Both the position numbers and the translations under genes were made by a program. Shown here one piece after another: positions 1-5,583 of a DNA stretch of 7,055 nucleotides. This DNA is from Paracoccaceae bacterium (GTDB taxonomy: Bacteria; Pseudomonadota; Alphaproteobacteria; Rhodobacterales; Rhodobacteraceae): positions 1-7,055 of the forward strand of contig JAESRD010000289.1 in assembly GCA_016764835.1 (NCBI GenBank). The letters are read 5' to 3'. A model generated the notes under the pieces. It was not told the DNA's origin. It searched no databases and saw only the letters and a program-made list of their open reading frames with translations. Position 1 is the first letter of the stretch, and each line of letters opens with the position of its first letter.

Positions 1-1
1 G

Positions 2-586
2 GGGATACCGGCTTCGGCTTTCACCCAAAACGCCCCCAACCGTGAGCGGTTTTTGATTGCCCATCCAGTTAACCCGCCGCATCTCGTGCCCGTGGTTGAA
101 CTTGTTCCAGCGCCATGGACCGCCTCAGAAATTGTGCCGCTGGTTAAGCAATGTCTGCTGAATATCGGCAAAACGCCGGTTGTACTAACCCGTGAAGTGG
201 ACGGGTTTATTCTAAACCGTTTGCAGGGCGCGCTGCTTAATGAAGCGTGGGCGCTTTATGAGGAAGGCTTTGCCAGCATTGCTGATATTGATGCGACTGT
301 TTCTCAGGGTTTGGGGCTTAGATGGGCGTTCATGGGGCCGTTTGAGACGATTGATCTGAATGCGCCAGCGGGGGTCGCTGATTACGCCGAACGTCTGGCG
401 CCGCTTTACCACGACATCGCAAAATCGCGCGCGCAGCCGCGGGGCTGGAGCCAAGACCTTATTGATAAAGTTGCAGCAGAGCGGCGCGCGGCCTTGCCGA
501 TGGAGGATATTGCCAAACGCAGACAATGGCGTGATCAGCGGCTGATGGCGCTGGTCGGGCATTTGCGCAGCCAAGACGACACTTAG
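2..586 (+). CDS. 3-hydroxyacyl-CoA dehydrogenase family protein, CRYL1/L-gulonate or L-carnitine dehydrogenase-like (5'-truncated)
   Basis: This is the C-terminal part of an NAD-dependent 3-hydroxyacid dehydrogenase, cut by the window edge. The frame is open from base 2, reading GIPASAFTQNAP and onward, so the TTG at 53 is internal and not the true start. The Rossmann domain is missing. What remains includes the catalytic segment AHPVNPPHLVPVVELVP (His of HPxNPP and Glu of the ELVP dyad). It also includes the helical dimerisation domain with NRLQGALLNEAW, the GLGLRWAFMGPFETIDLNAP stretch and a C-terminal RRQWRDQRLMAL. These match lambda-crystallin/L-gulonate 3-dehydrogenase and L-carnitine dehydrogenase better than fatty-acid FadB-type enzymes. 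Such enzymes oxidise free beta-hydroxy acids to beta-keto acids in the cytoplasm. The convergent BKACE gene 24 bp away could consume such a keto acid, which is an inference. The family is firm; the substrate is unknown. Confidence 0.88.
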   Translation, partial: GIPASAFTQNAPNRERFLIAHPVNPPHLVPVVELVPAPWTASEIVPLVKQCLLNIGKTPVVLTREVDGFILNRLQGALLNEAWALYEEGFASIADIDATVSQGLGLRWAFMGPFETIDLNAPAGVADYAERLAPLYHDIAKSRAQPRGWSQDLIDKVAAERRAALPMEDIAKRRQWRDQRLMALVGHLRSQDDT

Positions 587-605
587 AACCGGGCATTTTC
601 TTGTG

Positions 606-619
606 GGGTTTTAGAACCC
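606..619. terminator. weak hairpin between the convergent dehydrogenase and BKACE genes
   Basis: GGGTT (606-610) and AACCC (615-619) form a 5-bp stem around a TTAG loop, extendable by one G-T pair. It overlaps the BKACE stop codon (TTA on the plus strand at 611-613) in the short gap between two convergent genes. There is no clear T-tract on either side, so a terminator role is tentative. Confidence 0.25.
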
Positions 620-1543
620 TACAAGATCGCGGCCTTTAAGGTCTAGCATGGTCCGCGCCTCAGCTGGCGTGGCCACTTGCATACCCAATTCCTCGACAAT
701 CCGGCGGATTTTGACGACCTGCTCTGCATTGCCTGAAGCGCGTTTGTCTTTGCCAATATACAGGTTGTCTTCTAGCCCAACGCGCACATTACCGCCCATC
801 ACCGCGGCCTGCGTTGCATATGTAATTTGGTTGCGGCCTGCGGCGAGCACCGACCAGCGGTAATCATCTCCAAACAACCGGTCGGCGGTTTCCTTCATAA
901 ACATGAGGTTGCGCATATCCGCGCCAATGCCACCGAGGATCCCAAAGATGTTCTGAATGAAGAACGGCGGCTTTATGAGCCCATGATCGGCGAAATAGGC
1001 GAGTGTGTATAGATGTCCGATATCGTAGCATTCATGCTCAAATCTGGTTCCGTGCTCCTCACCAAGAATACGTAGAACGCTCTCTATCTCATTGAATGTA
1101 TTGTGAAAATTGATATTGTCGGTGCCGGGTGGATAGGGTTTTCCCCATAGTTGGTTCCACTCATACGGCTTTTCGGCGGCTCCAAAAACAGCACAATTCA
1201 TTGAGCCCATGTTCAAAGCGCACATTTCCGGTTTGGCGCGGAGAGGTGCGGCCAGCCTCTCCGCAAGTGACATAGTGACGCCGCCACCGGTGGTGATGTT
1301 CACCACCGCATCTGTCGCCTGGTTGATGCGCGGCAAAAGTTGCATGTAAGCGTCGGGGTCGGCTGTGGGCGCACCGGTTTCGCGATCGCGCGCATGTAGG
1401 TGCAAAATTGAGGCTCCAGCTTTGACCGCCGCAACAGAATGCTCAGCTATTTTATGCGCCGTATAGGGCAGCACGCCTGACATGGTTGGCGTGTGGACAT
1501 CGCCCTCGATGGCGCAGGTGATAATTATTTTTCCACTTGTCAT
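611..1543 (-). CDS. beta-keto acid cleavage enzyme (BKACE, DUF849; 3-keto-5-aminohexanoate cleavage family)
   Basis: BKACE enzymes are metal-dependent TIM barrels that condense a beta-keto acid with acetyl-CoA and cleave it to acetoacetate plus a new CoA ester. From the ATG at 1543 the product is 310 residues, the usual family length. Visible motifs are HLHARD (His48 and His50, metal ligands), ITTGGG (83-88), NMGSMN (111-116), the GILGGIGADMRNLMFM stretch (201-216) and GLEDNLY (256-262, Glu/Asp/Asn of the active site). The frame stays open upstream to a TTG at 1639, which would add 32 residues, but neither start has a clear ribosome binding site; family length and the conserved beginning (KIIITCAIEG) favour 1543. 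It converges on the dehydrogenase gene and is divergent from the aldolase gene. The substrate side chain cannot be read from sequence; a dehydrocarnitine-like or other beta-keto acid made by the neighbour is a reasonable guess. Confidence 0.92.
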   Translation of the reverse strand: MTSGKIIITCAIEGDVHTPTMSGVLPYTAHKIAEHSVAAVKAGASILHLHARDRETGAPTADPDAYMQLLPRINQATDAVVNITTGGGVTMSLAERLAAPLRAKPEMCALNMGSMNCAVFGAAEKPYEWNQLWGKPYPPGTDNINFHNTFNEIESVLRILGEEHGTRFEHECYDIGHLYTLAYFADHGLIKPPFFIQNIFGILGGIGADMRNLMFMKETADRLFGDDYRWSVLAAGRNQITYATQAAVMGGNVRVGLEDNLYIGKDKRASGNAEQVVKIRRIVEELGMQVATPAEARTMLDLKGRDLVGF

Positions 1544-1650
1544 TGGCTTTGGCCGATCTGCAATCGCCCTCCATGATGGATTTTTCGTTGGTTCAAATCC
1601 AAGAGGCAAAGAATCCAATTTCAACTGGAGAAATACCAATAAATGCAGAT

Positions 1651-1678
1651 TTGTGATGGGGGCATGCTCAATTATAAA
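1651..1678 (+). promoter_or_regulatory. candidate sigma70-type promoter of the aldolase gene
   Basis: TTGTGA (1651-1656; 4 of 6 matches to TTGACA) is followed after 16 bp by TATAAA (1673-1678; 5 of 6 matches to TATAAT). The predicted transcript would start near 1685, leaving a very short leader before the ATG at 1699. It lies in the AT-rich gap between the divergent BKACE and aldolase genes. This is pattern matching only. Confidence 0.35.
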
Positions 1679-1683
1679 TTGAG
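1667..1683. promoter_or_regulatory. perfect 7+7 palindrome, candidate operator over the -10 box
   Basis: CTCAATT-ATA-AATTGAG is a perfect inverted repeat with a 3-bp centre, ending 15 bp before the aldolase ATG. It covers the candidate -10 box (1673-1678), where a bound repressor would block RNA polymerase. The binding protein is unknown; the IclR regulator about 1.5 kb downstream is the only regulator in the window. Confidence 0.45.
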
Positions 1684-1698
1684 GTCAAATACATACAA

Positions 1699-2493
1699 AT
1701 GTTGGATATTATGCAGATCCCAAAACCCGCCTATAGTTCTTTCCGAAAACGCCTAAAGTCGCAGGATCATCTGCTGGGTACTTTCGTCAAAACGCCGACC
1801 ACGCATGCAACAGAAATGCTAGGGCTATTAGGCTTTGACTTTGTTGTATTTGATCAGGAGCATGCGCCGCTTGGGCATGACGCGCTTGACCGTATGATCC
1901 TTGCCGGGCGCGCGTCTAATATCGCAAGTATTGTCCGCGTCGGCGACCCGAGTGAATCAAACATTCTTTCAGTTCTGGATTGTGGAGCAAGTGGCGTTTT
2001 GGTGCCGCATGTCTCAACTGTTGAGAAGGCGGAGCATATTGTCGCCTGCTGTCGCTACCGGGCCGGACATCGCGGGTTTGCCAACACGACCCGCGCCGGA
2101 GGGTTTGGCAGTGTATCTTTTTCTGAGCATATGGATACGCAAGATGCGCAAGTTTCTTGTATCGCCATGATTGAAGATGTCGATGCGCTTGACGAAATTG
2201 AGGGCATTGTCGCGGTTGAAGGGCTTGATGCTATTTTCATTGGCCGGGGTGATCTTACTGCGGCAATTGGTGCGCCGTCGATGACCTCTGCGGAAACCCA
2301 TGAAATCGTAAAGCCAATCATGCAGGCGGCCCGCAATGCCGGTCTGCCAATCATTATGCTTTGCCCTAATCGTAAAGATGCAGTGGCGATGACAAAATTA
2401 GGCGCCAGCGCTTTTTTGATCTCTAGTGATCATGGGTTTATGCGATCTGCCGCCACGGCAGCTTTGACTGAATTCGCCGGGCCAATTGAATAG
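1699..2493 (+). CDS. HpcH/HpaI family aldolase/citrate lyase protein (class II pyruvate-type aldolase)
   Basis: Members of this family are divalent-metal-dependent class II aldolases that reversibly cleave 4-hydroxy-2-oxo acids to pyruvate and an aldehyde. At 264 residues it has the usual length (about 250-265). Active-site positions keep the spacing of HpcH: His55 in FDQEHAPL (catalytic His), Arg80 in VRVGDP (substrate), Glu159 in AMIEDV and Asp185 in GRGDLTAAIG (metal ligands). H55 to R80 is 25 residues and E159 to D185 is 26, as in HpcH (H45/R70, E149/D175). The common FIGPADL is FIGRGDL here. The ATG at 1699 has only a distant GAGG (1681-1684, 14 nt away); an ATG at 1711 would remove four residues and is also possible. 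A palindrome and candidate promoter lie just upstream. It is divergent from the BKACE gene and followed after 155 bp by a SnoaL-like gene. The substrate is not determinable. Confidence 0.92.
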   Translation: MLDIMQIPKPAYSSFRKRLKSQDHLLGTFVKTPTTHATEMLGLLGFDFVVFDQEHAPLGHDALDRMILAGRASNIASIVRVGDPSESNILSVLDCGASGVLVPHVSTVEKAEHIVACCRYRAGHRGFANTTRAGGFGSVSFSEHMDTQDAQVSCIAMIEDVDALDEIEGIVAVEGLDAIFIGRGDLTAAIGAPSMTSAETHEIVKPIMQAARNAGLPIIMLCPNRKDAVAMTKLGASAFLISSDHGFMRSAATAALTEFAGPIE

Positions 2494-2648
2494 GCGGGCT
2501 GGTGGTTGAGTAGAGTTGAATGCTGCTTCCTTCAATACGGATGCATGTCTTATTTTCGTACTTCTGAATAGGTCAACCATCACCGCTATCAAACGATACT
2601 TCTTATTTTTACATAAACGCCCCCCTACGGGCATATACGGAGCAAGAA

Positions 2649-3101
2649 ATGGACATATCAAACGAACGGCTGGCGTTAACGCAAAAACTCCACGCTTTGG
2701 TTATTGATTATTGGCACGATGTTGGCACCAATTGGGGCCATAAAGCACCTGACTATTACACGCCGGATGGCGTTTTTGTTGGCCCGGCAGCATCCTATGA
2801 AGGGCGCGAGAAAGTCCGCGCATTCTATAAGTGGCGCGAAGACCGTGGCGCACGCACAGTTGTGCATAGCGTCCACAATTTCCAGGCAATGCTGACCGAG
2901 CCCGGGAAGGCGACGTGTCATTGGTTCCTCATGCTTTACGGGGCTGACGGCACACCGGTATTGCCGACACATCCACCAATCCAGATTGCTTATATGACAG
3001 ATCACCTGATCCTTGATCCCAAGGATGGCTGGCTTCTAACTTACCGCAAGTTTGAGACTTGGTTTGAGGGTGGCACACCAACCACGAATCCAAAAATTTA
3101 A
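2649..3101 (+). CDS. SnoaL/NTF2-like fold protein of unknown function
   Basis: A 150-residue cytoplasmic protein with the SnoaL-like (nuclear transport factor 2 family) pattern. It has an N-terminal helix (LTQKLHALVIDYWHDVG), a short strand with a Y/F-rich turn (APDYYTPDGVFVGP, about 34-47), YEGREKVRAFYKWRED (about 51-66), then beta strands around RTVVHSVHNFQ and GKATCHWFLMLYG and the WLLTYRKFETWFEG end. Family members include small polar-pocket isomerases, dehydratases and hydroxylases as well as binding proteins; no specific activity can be assigned. The start is supported by GGAG at 2639-2642, 6 nt before the ATG. The 155-bp gap after the aldolase gene shows no strong terminator, so co-transcription with it is possible but not shown. 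No signal peptide or membrane segment is visible. An 11-bp hairpin follows directly after the stop. Confidence 0.82.
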   Translation: MDISNERLALTQKLHALVIDYWHDVGTNWGHKAPDYYTPDGVFVGPAASYEGREKVRAFYKWREDRGARTVVHSVHNFQAMLTEPGKATCHWFLMLYGADGTPVLPTHPPIQIAYMTDHLILDPKDGWLLTYRKFETWFEGGTPTTNPKI

Positions 3102-3109
3102 CGTCCGTT

Positions 3110-3140
3110 TCCGGCAGCCGCGTTTATACCGGCTGCCGGA
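3110..3140. terminator. hairpin between convergent SnoaL and IclR genes, probable bidirectional terminator
   Basis: TCCGGCAGCCG (3110-3120) and CGGCTGCCGGA (3130-3140) form a perfect 11-bp GC-rich stem with a 9-nt loop. It sits in the 43-bp gap between two converging stop codons, the classic place for a shared terminator. Neither flank has a strong T-tract, so it may act as a 3'-end stabiliser or need Rho. Confidence 0.6.
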
Positions 3141-3144
3141 GCTA

Positions 3145-4107
3145 TTAGAAACCTTCTTCGAAACTCTCGGTGTCTATTGGCGGCATTAGGTTTCGGTCTG
3201 CATCTGTGAATGACAGCGAGTCTTCTATACTTGTGGTGATATTGCGCAGCGGTACAATGATCCCCTCTTGCTGTTTTCCGTGCGGAACGGCGGTTTTATA
3301 ATAGCTGATACTGATCAGCGCCTGCAGGTTGTCGTTTTCAAAAACCGGCATGGCCAGTGTGGTTGTGCGAAAAGGTTTCGTGCGCGGATCACGCGTAGCA
3401 TAGCCCATTTCACGAATATGTTTGAGAAGAATTCGAAAACGATACTCTTCGGCTTCGTCAAAATTCCGTTCTGGATCGGCACGAAACTTGGTTAGATGCT
3501 CTTCTCGCTGATCTGAGGTGCAAAATGCCAGATAAGCGCGCCCCATGGCCGTTGATTGTAAATCTGGCCTTAGGCCCAGCACTGTGCTTGTATGTGCCCA
3601 AGGGCTAATTGCGCCGGTCCAAAAGTGTATATTAATCGTATCGCCGTCTATTGCGCCCAAACCAATGGGCCATTTATTTCGTCGCGTCATACCAATTGCG
3701 AGTGGGCGGGCAATTTCAATAACGCGAGAGATACCCTCATACCCCGAATTCAATTCTTGAGTGCGGCTGGTAACACGGTAGCCGCCACACATATTGTCGC
3801 GCACGACATAGCCTTCAACCATCAGCGTTTCTAACATGCGGACAATAGTTGATTTTGGGATTTCGGTCTCAGCGAAGATCGCATTGATCGTGGCTATGTG
3901 CAGTTTGTTGACAGCGCGCAAAACGCTAAACGCCTTACAAACGGCTTCTACCGGCGGGTAAGAGCGGCGATTTGGATCGATGATCCCGTGGCGTGAGTTT
4001 GTGCGGCATCTGTTTGCCGACACTTCAGTCGCGCCAGCAAGCGGCGCAGAACTCTTTTCAGCGCCGGATTTTTGGCTTGTTAAGGTGGTCACATTGACCT
4101 TGGCCAT
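3145..4107 (-). CDS. IclR family transcriptional regulator
   Basis: A 320-residue DNA-binding regulator. Residues about 50-113 form the winged helix-turn-helix: SYPPVEAVCKAFSVLRAVN, a recognition helix around 83-96 (IPKSTIVRMLETLM), and the wing GGYRVTSR. The rest (about 125-300) is the IclR effector-binding domain, with TSTVLGLRPDLQSTAMGRAYLAFC and the C-terminal RTTTLAMPVFENDNLQALISISYY. Members sense small organic acids or aromatics and act as repressor or activator near catabolic operons. It has about 48 extra N-terminal residues, rich in Ser, Thr and Lys, before the helix-turn-helix. A strong Shine-Dalgarno (GGGGAGGAAG, 4127-4118) precedes it. The TTG at 4113 lies 7 nt from its GGAGG core and the ATG at 4107 lies 13 nt away, so either may be used. 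It is divergent from the cupin-LtnD-OtnK operon, its most likely target, and a perfect inverted repeat lies 66 bp upstream. Confidence 0.92.
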   Translation of the reverse strand: MAKVNVTTLTSQKSGAEKSSAPLAGATEVSANRCRTNSRHGIIDPNRRSYPPVEAVCKAFSVLRAVNKLHIATINAIFAETEIPKSTIVRMLETLMVEGYVVRDNMCGGYRVTSRTQELNSGYEGISRVIEIARPLAIGMTRRNKWPIGLGAIDGDTINIHFWTGAISPWAHTSTVLGLRPDLQSTAMGRAYLAFCTSDQREEHLTKFRADPERNFDEAEEYRFRILLKHIREMGYATRDPRTKPFRTTTLAMPVFENDNLQALISISYYKTAVPHGKQQEGIIVPLRNITTSIEDSLSFTDADRNLMPPIDTESFEEGF

Positions 4108-4113
4108 TCCCAA

Positions 4114-4598
4114 AATACTTCCTCCCCTAAATCAACCAAGCTGAGTGTTGACCTGTAATGTGGCTCCGCACCCTGCAATCAGCATTGCAGAGCAAGATCG
4201 CAGCGCGAAAACCAGGCAGGGCTTTCAGGGCTTTTGCTTTACCCGTTCGTACTTGGCCCCCACAAAGTTGAACACTGCTTAGCACCAATGTGGCCCTGCA
4301 CCTACATCAAACTCTTGCCGATAAACGGGCTCAAACCTTGGTGAACGGTGCTGGGGCAGATGAATTATCAGGCATTTACAATGGTTTGACCCTGCTGATG
4401 AGAACTCAGGCGCTATTTCGCCGTTTGAAATTGGGCCCAAAACCGTTGGCGCTCTGCCGCGGCCTTACGCCAATATCGACACTATTCAAAGCGCGAAAAA
4501 GTGCCTTGTGCCGCGCCCCGCAACAGTAATGTCAGGTTTTGGCAGACATGCGAAGTGGCAATAAAATCTATGCCTATGGCATCAAAAGGAGACCCGCA
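4114..4598. other. regulatory/intergenic gap with no convincing gene
   Basis: This stretch separates the IclR gene from the divergent cupin operon and should hold both promoters. It contains the inverted repeat at 4173-4190, a tandem 9-bp repeat CAGGGCTTT (4217-4234), a small palindrome near the cupin ribosome site (4570-4582) and a 79-codon GTG-initiated frame at 4290-4529. That frame has no ribosome binding site and no full-length family match. A segment of it, TLVNGAGADELSGIYNG, looks like the GxGADELFGGY region of asparagine synthetase-type enzymes, so it may be a decayed fragment. No strong sigma70 box stands out. Confidence 0.5.
4173..4190. promoter_or_regulatory. perfect 7+7 inverted repeat, candidate operator of the IclR regulator
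   Basis: CTGCAAT-CAGC-ATTGCAG is an exact inverted repeat with a 4-bp spacer, lying 66 bp upstream of the IclR start on the side facing the divergent cupin operon. IclR proteins commonly bind palindromes in such divergent regions and control their own gene. There is no T-tract, so a terminator is unlikely. Confidence 0.45.
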
Positions 4599-5528
4599 GT
4601 GAGCGAACTATCGTCCAGAATGGCCACCAAGTCAGTGTTTCGCGGCAACCCGCCGCAAGAGACATCTGCTGACGGCAAAGCGAAAACATGGATCACACGT
4701 GGGGGCAACTTTGCCGTGTGTTACTCTGAAGTTGAGGCCGGGGCCGTGTTGTCACGCGATAACAACGCCGAAGAATACATGGTTATTCTGCCGCCAGATG
4801 GGGTCGCCGCGACGTTTGAAGCAGGCGGGGCCACGATTGAGGCAAGCGCCGACTCGCTGACTATTGTGCCGCCCGGTGCCAGCAAGATCACCGTCACCGC
4901 ACCCGGTGTTGTCGCGCGTATATTCTCCAAATCATCCGAGGATATCATCGCACGCGCCTCCAATGCGGCCGTCTATGCCGATGGAGGGCCAGAGCTGGCC
5001 GAGCCTGATCTGTGGCCCGCGCCGCATGACGGCTTTAAGCTGCGGCATTATCCGTTGGCGCAATATTTTGACCCGAATGGTGACCGCATTCAGCCGCGCG
5101 TTTTCCGCTCGACCAATATGTTGGTCAATATCTTTGGCCATTACTTTACCCGCCGCGACACCACAGCGCTGAGCCCGCATTGGCATGATGATTTCGAGCA
5201 AGCCTCGCTGACGCTGAACGGCAAATGGGTGCACCATATGCGCTATAACTGGGGCGCAGACGAAGCTGAATGGTGGCCTGATGACCATAGCGTCATGGAC
5301 ACACCGTCGGTGATGATCATCCCAGCCCGCGCGATCCACACCAGCAAAGATGTCGGTGAAGATGGGCCAGAATCGTCGCTCTACGATATTTTCTGCCCAC
5401 CGCGGATCGATTTTGCCAGCAAGAAGGGCTTCGTGATTAACGAAGACGAATACCCTTTGCCTGACATGTCAAGCGCGCAAGAAACCAAGACCGGCGGGAC
5501 ATTGCTGAACTGGCAAAAACCCTCCTGA
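4599..5528 (+). CDS. two-barrel cupin domain protein, possible sugar-acid isomerase
   Basis: A 309-residue cytoplasmic protein with two cupin-like barrels. The first (about 30-115) contains NNAEEYMVILP and DSLTIVPPGASKITVTAPG but lacks the HxH metal motif, so it is probably structural. The second (about 165-275) has the full cupin pattern SPHWHDDFEQASLTLNGKW (His194, His196, Glu200) and IIPARAIHTS (His247), four expected metal ligands. The start is GTG at 4599, with AGGAG at 4587-4591 7 nt upstream; an in-frame TTG at 4539 lacks such support. It heads an operon with LtnD- and OtnK-type genes, the first only 55 bp downstream, and is divergent from the IclR gene. Cupins with these ligands include sugar and uronate isomerases (KduI, KdgF-like proteins, D-lyxose isomerase) and dioxygenases. 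A role in handling a four-carbon acid sugar is an inference; I do not recognise a named family. Confidence 0.87.
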   Translation: MSELSSRMATKSVFRGNPPQETSADGKAKTWITRGGNFAVCYSEVEAGAVLSRDNNAEEYMVILPPDGVAATFEAGGATIEASADSLTIVPPGASKITVTAPGVVARIFSKSSEDIIARASNAAVYADGGPELAEPDLWPAPHDGFKLRHYPLAQYFDPNGDRIQPRVFRSTNMLVNIFGHYFTRRDTTALSPHWHDDFEQASLTLNGKWVHHMRYNWGADEAEWWPDDHSVMDTPSVMIIPARAIHTSKDVGEDGPESSLYDIFCPPRIDFASKKGFVINEDEYPLPDMSSAQETKTGGTLLNWQKPS

Positions 5529-5541
5529 CAAACTCAAAAGT

Positions 5542-5567
5542 GGCGCGCGGGGTTCATCTCGCGCGCC
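5542..5567 (+). other. GC-rich intercistronic hairpin between cupin and ltnD
   Basis: GGCGCGCGGG (5542-5551) pairs with CTCGCGCGCC (5558-5567), with eight perfect outer pairs, one inner G-T wobble, one further G-C pair and a GTTCAT loop. It lies between the cupin stop and the GAAGG ribosome site (5574-5578) of ltnD, with no T-tract. A transcript processing, stability or translation-tuning element is more likely than a full terminator. Confidence 0.55.
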
Positions 5568-5583
5568 CAGATTGAAGGTTCCT

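Noticed and set aside
53..586. A 177-residue protein starting at TTG 53
   Set aside because: The same frame is open to the window edge and the upstream residues (SAFTQNAPNRERF) fit the dehydrogenase family, so the gene is truncated by the window and does not start here.
1544..1639. A 32-residue N-terminal extension of BKACE from TTG 1639
   Set aside because: There is no ribosome binding site, the family normally begins near the ATG at 1543, and the extra residues resemble no known segment.
2494..2648. Terminator or promoter between aldolase and SnoaL genes
   Set aside because: Only 4-5-bp stems and no convincing -35/-10 pair were visible.
2977..2988. CAAT-CCAG-ATTG inverted repeat as a third operator copy
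   Set aside because: It lies inside the SnoaL coding region with only 4-bp arms; chance occurrence is expected.
4217..4234. Tandem 9-bp repeat CAGGGCTTT
   Set aside because: Only two copies with no further structure; too short to call a repeat array or an iteron.
4570..4582. ATGCC-TAT-GGCAT palindrome just before the cupin ribosome site
   Set aside because: Only 5-bp arms; common by chance, and no link to a binding protein.
4539..4598. A 20-residue extension of the cupin from TTG 4539
   Set aside because: The GTG at 4599 has an AGGAG at ideal spacing; the upstream TTG has none.
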